Origin: Leptospiraceae bacterium
GTDB taxonomy: Bacteria > Spirochaetota > Leptospiria > Leptospirales > Leptospiraceae
Assembly: GCA_024233865.1 (NCBI GenBank)
Contig: JACKPA010000007.1
Coordinates: forward strand, 186,001 to 250,000
Length of the DNA: 64,000 bases
Direction: 5' to 3'
Shown: positions 45,671 to 54,605 of the stretch, piece by piece
Layout of the letters: the number at the start of each line of letters is the position of its first letter
Numbering within the stretch: the first letter of the stretch is position 1
Made by a program: the position numbers and the translations under genes
Notes under the pieces: model-generated
Databases searched by the model: none
Seen by the model: the letters and a program-made list of their open reading frames with translations, nothing else
Told to the model about the DNA's origin: nothing

Positions 45671-46780
45671 TCAAGCATCAGTCTCATTTTTCTGTGTAGA
45701 AAAAATATAAGGTTTGGAACGCATTTTGGAACGTGTTTCAAGATACCGCCAAATCTGCTCTTTTTGGAAATCCATACCAAATAATTTTTCCGAAGGATTT
45801 TGAAAATATTCAATATCCTCTAATAATCTTTCGAGTCGTATGGATTCAAAGCCGTATTTTGGTAGCAACCTTATTCCTTCCAACAAAACCTCTTTCATCT
45901 TTTCTTTGATTCCTGGTAATTGGACTCCTTCAAAACAAATATTACCCAACTCATAGATTCGCGTTTGGTCCAATGCTCTGCCTTTGAGGTTTTCTGACAA
46001 GCCAAGAACCAAACAAAGGTCAAAATATACATTAAAATCATATAAAGAAGGTGTCATTTCAAAAAATTTGAATTCTATTCTTTCTCCTTCTTCCATGTGA
46101 GACTCGAAAGTCGGAGCATAAGGAGATCGTTTAAATGTTCTAATGGATTGGCATTTCTGCTCTTTAGCGTTAATCAGAAAATCTCCTTTACAAAAGGGTG
46201 AACTTAAAGTAAAAGCTGTAAGCGCCGGAGCATAATAATTTAGCTTGGCATTAAAGTCATCCAAGTTTGAGAAGATAGCATTAGATGTACTTTGGGGAAA
46301 CCGAATATTTATATCCGGACCGTAAGTAGTCATCACCTCTATTGCCCATTTCCAAAAATCAGCTCTTCTTTCTTCCTGAGGTCCCCAAAAATGAAAAGAA
46401 TAAGGATGATGACTAACTGATACCAATTTCCTTCCCGATGTAATTATTTTTTCTTCTAATCTTTGATAGAGTTTTTCATAAACGTCCAGACATTCCTTTA
46501 TACTTTGGCAAACAGGTGTCCTAATTTCAAGACCTTTTACCTGCATAGTTACAGAATCATTGATTTTTCTATGATACCCTTCTACGACATAAGGCATTAG
46601 CTTTGGATGCGCTTTTTCCATATCCAATCCGTCAAGAGGCGGAATACCATCTAGAGGTAATGATTCTAATAATGCATAAATTTCAAAAAAATCAATATCA
46701 TCAATCCATAAAAATCTCTTTTTCTCTTCATCTGCGAGTAAAAACTCCGCTTCCAAACCAAAACTAAATTGATTCTGCAT
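45671..46780 (-). CDS. GCS2-family glutamate-cysteine ligase-like enzyme
   Basis: A 369-residue protein with the GCS2/YbdK carboxylate-amine ligase pattern: FGLEAEFLLAD at the N-terminus (metal/ATP-binding acidic residues), VEGYHRKI, a middle SVSHHPYSFHFW, and DINIRFPQSTSNAI. Such enzymes join an amino acid's amine to a carboxylate using ATP, as in gamma-glutamylcysteine formation. Whether cysteine is the true substrate is not shown. The start overlaps the upstream PepSY gene by 17 bases, so they are co-transcribed. Confidence 0.8.
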   Translation of the reverse strand: MQNQFSFGLEAEFLLADEEKKRFLWIDDIDFFEIYALLESLPLDGIPPLDGLDMEKAHPKLMPYVVEGYHRKINDSVTMQVKGLEIRTPVCQSIKECLDVYEKLYQRLEEKIITSGRKLVSVSHHPYSFHFWGPQEERRADFWKWAIEVMTTYGPDINIRFPQSTSNAIFSNLDDFNAKLNYYAPALTAFTLSSPFCKGDFLINAKEQKCQSIRTFKRSPYAPTFESHMEEGERIEFKFFEMTPSLYDFNVYFDLCLVLGLSENLKGRALDQTRIYELGNICFEGVQLPGIKEKMKEVLLEGIRLLPKYGFESIRLERLLEDIEYFQNPSEKLFGMDFQKEQIWRYLETRSKMRSKPYIFSTQKNETDA

Positions 46781-47267
46781 TTCTCTTTCTCCTCTTACGA
46801 AAAATTAGCACTATTCCAAGAATCACTCCTGATATCCACAAAAAAATAACCATTACAGATACTGGAAAAACAACCATATCTCTAAACTTTGTAGAAAAGA
46901 TCGATCCTTCATGAATTTGAATTACGGTGGTGGTCCATCTTTTTTGAATATTCTCTATTTCTTGTTCATAGGGATGAATAATCACTTCTCTACTATCCTT
47001 CAATTGAACATAAAAACAATTCTTATCCGATTTAAAATTAACATTTGCAATATCCGATTGGGTTGTTATGATTTTTTTCTTTTTTAGAAGGATAACAATT
47101 TTTTCTAGACTGAGATACTTTTTATTTTTTTGAATGGGAAACTTGACTGACGGAGAACTCATAAAAGAAAGGTGTGACCTCATCAAAAGAAAACTACCGC
47201 TTATGAATATAATAATAAGGGGAAGCGAAAGGACAATAGAAAGATAAAAATGAATTTTTCGAACCAT
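46764..47267 (-). CDS. PepSY-associated membrane protein
   Basis: A protein of about 167 residues with two membrane segments, at both ends. The flanking motifs KIHFYLSIVLSLPLIIIFIS and QIHEGSIFSTKFRDM are typical of PepSY-TM proteins. The extracytoplasmic middle holds the PepSY-like part (LSLEKIVILLKK, then FYVQLKD). Relatives act in iron or copper uptake, often in ferric reductases. Here it is half-size and lacks extra domains. ATG 47267 is preferred over a GTG at 47315. It precedes the ligase gene with overlap. Confidence 0.78.
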   Translation of the reverse strand: MVRKIHFYLSIVLSLPLIIIFISGSFLLMRSHLSFMSSPSVKFPIQKNKKYLSLEKIVILLKKKKIITTQSDIANVNFKSDKNCFYVQLKDSREVIIHPYEQEIENIQKRWTTTVIQIHEGSIFSTKFRDMVVFPVSVMVIFLWISGVILGIVLIFRKRRKRNAESI

Positions 47268-47349
47268 TTGAATTTTAGATTTTATTTCATGGATATTTAA
47301 ATGTATTGGTAACACAAAAATTAAAGCAAATCATCAATGCTTATTCTCT

Positions 47350-47469
47350 AAAGGGCAACCACCGGGGGATTGCCCTTACAAAGCCTGTGGTATTTTTGGG
47401 CGTAGGGTGAACCACTGCGTTCACCCTTCTTATTTTTATAACATTATTCCTTACGTCGAACTCACGTTA
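47350..47469. mobile_element. Relative of the MITE-like element at 36681, left end missing
   Basis: Shares the GGGCAACCACCGGGGGATTG-CCC and GGGTGAACCACTGCGTTCACCC hairpins and the right end TTACGTCGAACTCACGTTA with 36681-36824. The left inverted end is not present. It is the main content of the gap between 47268 and 47684; the remaining 215 bases are A/T-rich with nothing recognised. Confidence 0.6.
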
Positions 47470-47684
47470 TTTAAGTCCAAGAATTTTCTTAAACTAAAAA
47501 CTAGTCAACTATTTTTATCAACTTTCTGTTTTTTGGATAAAATTTTCTAAGATAAAAATTTATATTATAATAAATGGATTTATGAAAAAAAATCATTTGA
47601 CTATTGTTATTTATTTCATTTGATAAATTGTTAGTATTACATTTTGTTTTGTAACATTAAACAGTCAAGTGTTAAACTTAAAAG

Positions 47685-48824
47685 TTACTTTTTCCAATCA
47701 TCAAATTTTGGTTCGGACTGGAAGGAAAACGATCTATGTATATTAAACCCTAGTACGAATTGATGATTTGCATAGTTATAGTTTGCTCCGTTTAACAAGG
47801 TCGTTTGTGCCAATGCCGTAGAGTTAGAGACAATTAACTGAAAAACGTGTCCGCCGGTTTCTATATCCAAACCTATGCTGAATGGAATATAACTATAAGG
47901 AACAGGTTTATCATAAAGAACATTTCTGGCATATACGTATGGTAAATTTTGGGGCTGGTTGTACTGAGAATTGATTTCTTGAGTTGTTAAGTTTTGAAAG
48001 CCGCCATAATCTTGCTGATCCAAAATCCTTCTGTCTTGACCGATATAATCTCTATGAGGTGTAAAAATGACTTCAAAGGTGAAATCAATTCTTTTTGAAA
48101 ATTTTATCCTTCCGCCAATATCCAGACCGGTTCTATCATTTCCCAGACCGTACTTCACAAAATTTCGATGGACGAAGATCGGAGAAACTTGCAAGGAAAA
48201 TCTTTCCGTAAATTTTCTGGAAATCAAAATCGCTCCCATAAAACTTCTTTTATCAGAACCAGAAAGTGTATATTGGTTTAGTTTTGTTTGATATTCTCTG
48301 TTGAGTACATCCGCCAAAGGTTGAAGATTTGTTTGAGTAGTTGTTATATTCGGAATGATATAAGGTCCATAAGAATAAACTTCTTCGCTTGTTCGTTGCC
48401 CAACAACACCCCAAAGAGAAATAGAAAAGGGAAAAGATAGAGATTGGTTAAATAACTTATATTTATTTCGAATTTCATAGGTTCTTCCTTCCGAAGCTCT
48501 TGAAATACCCGCACTCCATTTTTGTGTCAATCCATAATCCAAGACGAGTAGAATATTTGCCCCTTTATCCAAACCAAAAAAGTCTTTAATACCTGTACTT
48601 GCATCTCCGAATCTATGACTAAATCGAAAATCTAAGTTTTTTTTCCCAATGTCTTCTGTGGTTGGCAATTGTAGAAGAGAATTTCCCATAAAAGGATAAA
48701 CCGAATCTTCTCCATACATAGGTAAACTCAGACAAAACAAAAAAAAGAAATACCAAAATAAATTGCGCTGAGAAAATAGGATTTTGTAGATAAAATGAAA
48801 ACTATTGCCTATTGTTAAAATCAA
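47685..48824 (-). CDS. Predicted outer-membrane beta-barrel (DUF5777-like)
   Basis: A 379-residue exported protein: hydrophobic leader to about residue 36 (LFCLSLPMYGE), then a beta-rich body with alternating residues and aromatic strand ends (LDFRFSHRFGD, HQFVLGFNIHRSF at the C-terminus). GNSLLQLPTTEDIGKKNLDF is typical of the DUF5777 barrel family, which is often encoded beside YceI and haem lipoproteins (recalled). The start overlaps the YceI gene stop by 4 bases. It is the last gene of a four-gene operon. An outer-membrane location is inferred. Confidence 0.78.
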   Translation of the reverse strand: MILTIGNSFHFIYKILFSQRNLFWYFFFLFCLSLPMYGEDSVYPFMGNSLLQLPTTEDIGKKNLDFRFSHRFGDASTGIKDFFGLDKGANILLVLDYGLTQKWSAGISRASEGRTYEIRNKYKLFNQSLSFPFSISLWGVVGQRTSEEVYSYGPYIIPNITTTQTNLQPLADVLNREYQTKLNQYTLSGSDKRSFMGAILISRKFTERFSLQVSPIFVHRNFVKYGLGNDRTGLDIGGRIKFSKRIDFTFEVIFTPHRDYIGQDRRILDQQDYGGFQNLTTQEINSQYNQPQNLPYVYARNVLYDKPVPYSYIPFSIGLDIETGGHVFQLIVSNSTALAQTTLLNGANYNYANHQFVLGFNIHRSFSFQSEPKFDDWKK

Positions 48825-49372
48825 TTTTTTTTCTTTAAATTAAATTTCGTTCTCACTTGGATTTTTTCATTCAGTTTCAGGATCAGCAATTTGGGAATTG
48901 GAATTTTATAGTCAGAAAGAAGGATATTAAATTCCGAGAAGAATACGTAATCACCCGAAGAATCCTTTTTTAATTCACCTTCCAAAATTACCTCTTGAGT
49001 CACTCCATGCAAAAATATCTTTCCTTTTAGAGCAACAATCGCAGTTTTGGGATTGAAATTCTGCAAGTAACCCTCAAACTTTGCCAAAGGGAACTTCTGC
49101 GTTTCCAAGTAGTTTTCATGCATGTGTTTATCTCGTAAATTGTGTCCGGTTGACCAATCAGAAAGGTCAATGGTAACGGATACGGATTTTTTTTTCATAT
49201 CCAAATTTCCGCTTACCTTACTTCCTTTTCCTACAATCGTTTCATTAGGAGCTTCGCTCCTAAACAAAATCGTACCGGATTCAATATTCCAACTTCCTGT
49301 CGGAAGGTCTAATCCGGTTATAGAAATTCTTGATGCAAGAAAAAAGATTATAAAAAATTTTAGAATCTTCAT
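48821..49372 (-). CDS. YceI-family lipid-binding periplasmic protein
   Basis: A 183-residue YceI lipocalin-like protein. A leader (KILKFFIIFFLASRISITG) is followed by LPTGSWNIESGTILFRSEAP and the family core VTIDLSDWSTGHNLRDKHMH, then ENYLETQKFPLAKFEG. YceI proteins bind isoprenoids such as ubiquinone precursors in the periplasm. The start is ATG 49372, with AAGGAGG 9 bases upstream and an ATGA overlap with the previous stop; the longer frame to 49399 is not used. Its two haem-motif lipoprotein neighbours suggest a role in electron transfer across the envelope. Confidence 0.88.
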   Translation of the reverse strand: MKILKFFIIFFLASRISITGLDLPTGSWNIESGTILFRSEAPNETIVGKGSKVSGNLDMKKKSVSVTIDLSDWSTGHNLRDKHMHENYLETQKFPLAKFEGYLQNFNPKTAIVALKGKIFLHGVTQEVILEGELKKDSSGDYVFFSEFNILLSDYKIPIPKLLILKLNEKIQVRTKFNLKKKN

Positions 49373-49764
49373 TGAATGGCGCCTCCTTTTATCCAACAAT
49401 AGATTGTGTTTGTAAGATTTGAATTAGTGTATTGATTCATCTTTCCACCGGGAATTAATACCAGATACAAAGTACTATTATCCGGAAGATTTGGTTGCAA
49501 GAAGCCGGAAAGTGAAGAATAACTTGAAATATCCACTCCGGCAGTTGCAATCCCTGAACCATGGCATGAACCGCAACTCGTTTGAATTCCAACTGCTGAT
49601 AAAGAAGAAAAACTGACAGTTCCATTGCACTGTATTGCATTTGATGATCCTTTTGAGAATAAAAGTGATTTTATATAAAGATCTTTCTCTTCTTTTGCGG
49701 AACTGTTGTAGTGACAATAAAGGAAAAAAATTAGGCAAAAAACAAAGAAAATAATTTTTTTCAA
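49369..49764 (-). CDS. Haem-c-motif lipoprotein 2
   Basis: A 131-residue lipoprotein: leader ending LIFFLYC, then a small domain with one CGSCHG haem-attachment motif and a later PGGKMNQYT-NTIYCWIKGG end. The Met could be the distal haem ligand. It is a paralogue of the preceding gene (shared FSSLS, CxxCH, DISSYSS, TIYCWIKGG). It overlaps both neighbours by 4 bases. Electron transfer near the membrane surface is inferred. Confidence 0.8.
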   Translation of the reverse strand: MKKIIFFVFCLIFFLYCHYNSSAKEEKDLYIKSLLFSKGSSNAIQCNGTVSFSSLSAVGIQTSCGSCHGSGIATAGVDISSYSSLSGFLQPNLPDNSTLYLVLIPGGKMNQYTNSNLTNTIYCWIKGGAIQ

Positions 49765-50219
49765 GGTTGTAAACCGCCTTTAATCCAACAATAGATTGTA
49801 TCATTTAATGCCTGGGTAGTATATTTATACATCTGTCCATTCGGAATGATAACCCGATATATAGTACTGGTTTCAGGATCGCCACTTACTGAAACGGAAG
49901 AAACCGAGCTATAATCGGAAATATCCATATCGCCTTTGTAGAGGCTACTATTATGACATCTACCACAGTTCGTTGTGGACCCGGCATTTGCCAAAGAACT
50001 AAAAGAAGGCTGAGAATCTGTGCAATTTCCAGAAGCTTTCCCTACTTTTACGGGTTCAATGACTTTATAATCGGAAATTTGCTTCGCCAAATATGTAACT
50101 ACTTGTGCTTGAACATTGAGTTTTTTTGTTTTTTCCGTATCCGTTTGTCCCATACAACCACAAAAGAGAATGATACAGAAAAAAAAATACAGATGATTTT
50201 GAGCTGTCCTTTCTATCAC
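49761..50219 (-). CDS. Haem-c-motif lipoprotein 1
   Basis: A 152-residue lipoprotein: leader ending IILFCGC, a linker, then one haem-attachment motif CGRCHN near residue 90 and the conserved PNGQMYKYT...TIYCWIKGG end. It is the first gene of the operon with its paralogue, YceI and the beta-barrel. The two haem lipoproteins probably arose by tandem duplication. Cytochrome identity rests on the CxxCH motif plus a conserved methionine about 50 residues on. Confidence 0.8.
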   Translation of the reverse strand: MIERTAQNHLYFFFCIILFCGCMGQTDTEKTKKLNVQAQVVTYLAKQISDYKVIEPVKVGKASGNCTDSQPSFSSLANAGSTTNCGRCHNSSLYKGDMDISDYSSVSSVSVSGDPETSTIYRVIIPNGQMYKYTTQALNDTIYCWIKGGLQP

Positions 50220-50520
50220 CTGTTTATTGTCTCACTTTTTCGTTACAAAATTATTACGAAATTATTAAAATTTTATTCTTGGTCATATAGGAAAATACGT
50301 GTTTTTCAAGTGATTAAATAAATGGTTAACAAAATTATAGAAATATACAAAAATACCGGTGAAAAGTTTGTTTTTGTTTCAGAGAAGCGTTCAAAGACTT
50401 CCTTGAGCGTAGCGAGGCATATCCCCACATTAATCCAAACGTAATATGATTTTTTACTTCAATTTTTATGCGATAATTTAAAATAGTGTAAAATTCTATT
50501 GTATAAAAGCTGTTATATAT
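50220..50520. other. Intergenic region before the chemoreceptor gene
   Basis: About 300 A/T-rich bases between divergent genes. A short stretch around 50370-50420 is less A/T-rich (TTCCTTGAGCGTAGCGAGGC) and contains a small inverted repeat, CTTGAGCG/CGAGG; its meaning is unclear. No gene was seen. Confidence 0.35.
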
Positions 50521-52578
50521 ATGTTACTACAAAAATTTATAGACCTTCCGATAAAATTAAAATTAACCGTATTATTTATAACCTTAAACGTATTTTCTTT
50601 ATTGGCTTTGGCTGTTTCTGCCGGCACTTTAACTAATTATTTTTTCAAATCTTATATTGAAGAGCAACTCTATCGAACGGTAGATTTGGTATCTTTAACA
50701 TTCCGAAAAAGTGTGGAAGAGCAAGTCAAAGCAATGCTTCATACGCAATGTATGGATAAAAAGGAATTTGCCCATTATCTAAATGCTAATTTTCCCCAGG
50801 ATAACGCCAAACAGCAATTTTTAAACTATTTTAAAGCCGGATATGGGAAAATCGGAGAATCCGGATATATTTTTGTCCTTCAAAGTGATAAAGTATTCTA
50901 CCACCCCACCATTCCGGAGGGTACTGATTTAAGCAAATTTATTGATAGAGATAACATCAAAGATGAAAAATACTTTGAGTACGAATGGAAAGAATCAAAT
51001 GGAACGATTTCCCAAAAGGCTGCTGTTGTAACCAGTTTCCAACCATGGAACATTGAAATTTGGGCGGTTATTCCCAAAGATGAACTAAAAAAGTTTATCA
51101 GGGTGTCGGAATTTAAAGATGATATTTTATCCATAAAAATAGGAAAGACCGGTTATCCTGTTGTGGTAGATTGTGAGAAAAAGATAACATTTATACATCC
51201 GACTTTAGACGGGGAATCTACCAATAAAATTATTTCTGCGGATAAGCAGGAAATCGGTAATAAGTTGTGTGGTAGTAAAAAAGGAATCGTTGAATATAAA
51301 TGGGAAGATAATGTCAACGGTAAAAAAAAGATAAGCGATAAGATTGTAGCTTTTCAAATTATAGAGGGCTTGAATTTAAGTGTAGCGGCTACAACCTATA
51401 CGGAAGAGTTTTATGGACCAATCCACGAATTAAGAAAGTATCAAATTTTTGTTTTTATCACCACAATACTTTTAACGACATTATTATTGTATAAAGCAGG
51501 GGATAAAATCACCAAACCTATTTTGAATACGGTGGCGGGTATCAATACTTTGTCAGAAGGTCAGTTATCAGTCAATCTCAAGGTTGAATCACAGGATGAA
51601 TTTGGAAAGCTTGCTTTAAGTTTTAATAAATATGCAGATACAGTCAAAGGTATTGCCGAAAAAATATTAGACAGCGCGGAAAACCTAAGCCAATCTTCCG
51701 GTTCTATGTCTGAAACAATAGAAAAATTTGCTGATAACGCACAAACTCTCGCAGCCTCAGCGGAAGAAACAACTGCTACCATAGAGCAAATGAATGCTTC
51801 CGCAGAGCATATCAACAACAACGTCGAAGAGCAAGTAAACCAATTGCTTAGCCTTATCCAAAAATTACAAGAACTCAATACCATCACAAAAGAGCAGGGG
51901 CAACTTATCAAACAGGTTTCTTCCATAACGGAATCAGTCAATACTCATGCTCGTTCCGGTAGCAAATCACTAGATACTACTATGGAAAGCATGACGTTGA
52001 TTCAAAACAGCTCCAAAAAAATCACGAGTATTGTTCGCCTTATCAACGATATTTCGGATCAAATTAATCTTTTGGCACTAAATGCTTCTATTGAAGCTGC
52101 GCGAGCCGGTGAAAGTGGTCAAGGGTTTGCTGTTGTTGCGGAAGAGGTTTCCAAGCTGGCTTCCAAAACTGCCAATAGTATTCGAGAAATTAATTCTCTA
52201 ATTAATGTGAACACAGGAGAAATTAATAAGGGAATGAGCGTTGTTCGAAATACGGTAGACATAATCAGTAAAATCATTGAAGGTGTCAATTCCATTCATA
52301 ACCAACTCAATACGGTATCTAATAGACTGCCAAAACAACTGGAAATCAATGATATAGTTAATAGAGCCGGTAGCAATATAAAGGAACAATCTTTACAAAT
52401 TCGTGTTGCTTCCGAAGAGCAATTAAGGGCAATCAATGAAATTGCTAAAGCCGTCACCTATTTAAACGATATGTCACAATCTACAGCTGATGGAACCCAA
52501 ACTCTTGCATCTACCGCTGGTGATATTGCCCAAATAGCAGAGATGTTAAGAAGGCATATAAAATTCTTTAAAATATGA
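50521..52578 (+). CDS. Methyl-accepting chemotaxis protein with Cache sensor
   Basis: A 685-residue chemoreceptor. Membrane segment 1 lies at about 16-38. A periplasmic Cache-type sensor covers about 45-300 (GYGKIGESGYIFVLQSDKVF and GKTGYPVVVDCEKKITFIHP are the two Cache halves). Membrane segment 2 lies at about 309-326, HAMP at about 327-380, and a long signalling domain follows with INLLALNASIEAARAGE, then GQGFAVVAEEVSKLASKTA at its tip. It should sense a small molecule and control CheA. Only 4 bases separate its stop from the ferredoxin gene, an unusual partner. Confidence 0.94.
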   Translation: MLLQKFIDLPIKLKLTVLFITLNVFSLLALAVSAGTLTNYFFKSYIEEQLYRTVDLVSLTFRKSVEEQVKAMLHTQCMDKKEFAHYLNANFPQDNAKQQFLNYFKAGYGKIGESGYIFVLQSDKVFYHPTIPEGTDLSKFIDRDNIKDEKYFEYEWKESNGTISQKAAVVTSFQPWNIEIWAVIPKDELKKFIRVSEFKDDILSIKIGKTGYPVVVDCEKKITFIHPTLDGESTNKIISADKQEIGNKLCGSKKGIVEYKWEDNVNGKKKISDKIVAFQIIEGLNLSVAATTYTEEFYGPIHELRKYQIFVFITTILLTTLLLYKAGDKITKPILNTVAGINTLSEGQLSVNLKVESQDEFGKLALSFNKYADTVKGIAEKILDSAENLSQSSGSMSETIEKFADNAQTLAASAEETTATIEQMNASAEHINNNVEEQVNQLLSLIQKLQELNTITKEQGQLIKQVSSITESVNTHARSGSKSLDTTMESMTLIQNSSKKITSIVRLINDISDQINLLALNASIEAARAGESGQGFAVVAEEVSKLASKTANSIREINSLINVNTGEINKGMSVVRNTVDIISKIIEGVNSIHNQLNTVSNRLPKQLEINDIVNRAGSNIKEQSLQIRVASEEQLRAINEIAKAVTYLNDMSQSTADGTQTLASTAGDIAQIAEMLRRHIKFFKI

Positions 52579-52582
52579 AATT

Positions 52583-53218
52583 ATGGAAAGAAAAGATTTT
52601 TTTAAAAAAGGATTAGCGAAGTTCTTAGGAGAAACTTTAAAAGAAGCAAACCAATTTGTTGAGCTTGTTACAAAAATACCCGAAAACATAATGAAAGAAG
52701 ACGGATTGGAAGAGCTAAAAAATATTTCTTACCCAGTTTCTTCCACTCCCGGCTCTATAACCAAAGGCTTGAAATTTCCACCTGGTGCAATTCCAAACAA
52801 AGTAGAATTTAAAAATCAATGTTCTGGTTGCGGTGAATGTATTGACGCTTGTCCTTATCAAGTTCTTTTTTCAATTTTTGAAAAAAGGTACAAAAAAAAT
52901 ATCCCCTATATGGATGTAAACGCGAATGCTTGCAAAATGTGCAAAGATTGGCCCTGTATCAAATCTTGTAAGGATTCCGCTCTATTACCTTTTACAAAAA
53001 AAAGGAAACCAAAATTTGGTATGGCAAAACTGGATTTTTCTTATTGCATCAATTCCCGCCACGAAGAAGTTGCTTGTTCCAATTGTAAAGATACCTGTCC
53101 CATAAAAGGAGCTGTGGATTTTTTGGGTTACAGACCCGTACTTACAGACAAATGTGTTGGTTGCGGATTATGCGTAGAAGCCTGTCCTCCATACCCCAAA
53201 GCAATTGTTGTAAAATAG
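52583..53218 (+). CDS. Ferredoxin-type [4Fe-4S] protein (NapF/NapG-like)
   Basis: A 211-residue soluble iron-sulfur protein with cysteine groups CSGCGECIDACPYQ, CKMCKDWPCIKSCK, CSNCKDTCP and CVGCGLCVEACPPYP, enough for up to four [4Fe-4S] clusters. It resembles NapF/NapG-like ferredoxins but lacks a Tat signal. It is encoded just behind the chemoreceptor, with the same orientation. A redox input to the receptor is a tempting inference, but simple co-transcription is also possible. Confidence 0.87.
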   Translation: MERKDFFKKGLAKFLGETLKEANQFVELVTKIPENIMKEDGLEELKNISYPVSSTPGSITKGLKFPPGAIPNKVEFKNQCSGCGECIDACPYQVLFSIFEKRYKKNIPYMDVNANACKMCKDWPCIKSCKDSALLPFTKKRKPKFGMAKLDFSYCINSRHEEVACSNCKDTCPIKGAVDFLGYRPVLTDKCVGCGLCVEACPPYPKAIVVK

Positions 53219-53224
53219 GGAAAT

Positions 53225-54016
53225 TTAAATAACCAAGCTGTATAGTGTATCTATTAGATTTATATTAGCATTTATTTCTAAAATAGTTTGGTCCTTAGAG
53301 ATAAGATTCAGTTGGATGGCAGCACTTTGAGCATCTCCTTTGCACAAGTTATTTGTTATGCTACGGTATTTTATCAAATCATTTGGAGTAATAAGGTCTT
53401 CAATGGATAGTGTTGCAACTTCTTGTTTGGAATAGCCTATCAATTGAGAAAAATTTGTGTTACAATGCAAAAAACCCCCGTTTGATTTTATATAGGCGAT
53501 ACTATTAGGAATGTACTCAATGGAGTCTACCACTAAATCAATATACGCTTTCTGCTTTTTTAATTCAGTTTCGCAATTGGCAAGTTGCAATAGCAATCCC
53601 TTACTTTTATGAAGAAAATTCTGCCTTTCTTCATAAAGTTCGATAAAAAACCTCACCTTAGTTTTTATTATTTCCGGTTCGACAGGTTTAAACAAATAAT
53701 CAAAAGCACCCAGTTCAAAACCTTTGGAAATGTTTTCCGGCTCTTTGCTAATGGCTGTAACAAAAATGATTGGAACATTCTTTGATGATTCATTTTGTCT
53801 TATAAAATTAGCTGTTTCAAATCCATCCATTTCTGGCATCTGAACATCCAATAAAATCAAGGCAAATTCATGGTATAAGATCAAAGATAGAGCTTCCATG
53901 CCGGATTGAGCCTTGAAGATGTTCACATTTACTTTTCGTAATATCCTTTCCAATACAAATATATTTTCCGGTAAGTCGTCTACAATCAAGATTTTGGACT
54001 GTGTAGTGGGTTCCAT
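53225..54016 (-). CDS. Response regulator with PAS domain
   Basis: A 263-residue protein with a receiver domain (about 8-125: ILIVDDLPENIF, phospho-Asp in LILLDVQMPEMDGFE, Lys in FDYLFKPVEPE) and then a PAS domain (about 150-255: VVDSIEYIPNSIAYIK, LIGYSKQEVATLS). No output or kinase domain follows, so it may act as a phospho-switch or sensor adaptor. It is the last gene of a four-gene operon with a hybrid kinase, CheR and CheB. Confidence 0.9.
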   Translation of the reverse strand: MEPTTQSKILIVDDLPENIFVLERILRKVNVNIFKAQSGMEALSLILYHEFALILLDVQMPEMDGFETANFIRQNESSKNVPIIFVTAISKEPENISKGFELGAFDYLFKPVEPEIIKTKVRFFIELYEERQNFLHKSKGLLLQLANCETELKKQKAYIDLVVDSIEYIPNSIAYIKSNGGFLHCNTNFSQLIGYSKQEVATLSIEDLITPNDLIKYRSITNNLCKGDAQSAAIQLNLISKDQTILEINANINLIDTLYSLVI

Positions 54017-54030
54017 ATTTCCTCTATTAT

Positions 54031-54603
54031 TTACATTCCATTTAGTTCCGATAATAAATCTACAATCTCATTTAAGTCAAGAATATAAGCACTATCAACA
54101 ATCTTACTTGCAGATAAGGGCATATAAGGAAAACTTGCAGTTTCCGGGGACTGAATTAGGCAAAGCCCTCCTGCATCTTGGATTTTTTTCAAACCATGAC
54201 TTCCATCAGCGTTTGCACCTGTAAGGACAATTCCAATTAAATGCTCTTGAAAAACATCTGCTGCCGTTTCAAACAGTACGTCTATGGAAGGGCGTGAAAA
54301 GTTTTCCTTTTTATCAACTGACAAACTAAACGTTCGATCTGCTTCCACAAGCAAATGGTACCCTGATGGTGCAATATAAATATGTCCTTTACGGATTTCC
54401 TGTTTTTCATCTGCTTCTATTACTCTTAGATTTGTTTTTGTTTGCAAATATTGAATAAGATAGTTTTCCGAGTGTTCTTGGATGTGTTGAAGCATTATGA
54501 TGGGGCAGGAAAAATTTGTAGGTAATCTACTTGTAATCCAAGACAGTGCCTCCATACCTCCGGCAGAAGTTCCCACAACAATACATTCATAATTCTGCTC
54601 CAT
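54031..54603 (-). CDS. cheB: CheB-type methylesterase domain protein
   Basis: A 190-residue stand-alone CheB catalytic domain without a receiver. Motifs: CIVVGTSAGGMEALSW with the catalytic Ser, IIMLQHIQEHSENY with the His, and GIVLTGANADGSHGLKKIQD with the Asp. It would demethylate or deamidate glutamate side chains. Genes for CheR and a hybrid kinase precede it directly. CheB/CheR encoded with such kinases often act in adaptation of the kinase complex rather than of flagellar chemotaxis; this is an inference. Confidence 0.92.
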   Translation of the reverse strand: MEQNYECIVVGTSAGGMEALSWITSRLPTNFSCPIIMLQHIQEHSENYLIQYLQTKTNLRVIEADEKQEIRKGHIYIAPSGYHLLVEADRTFSLSVDKKENFSRPSIDVLFETAADVFQEHLIGIVLTGANADGSHGLKKIQDAGGLCLIQSPETASFPYMPLSASKIVDSAYILDLNEIVDLLSELNGM

Positions 54604-54605
54604 TT

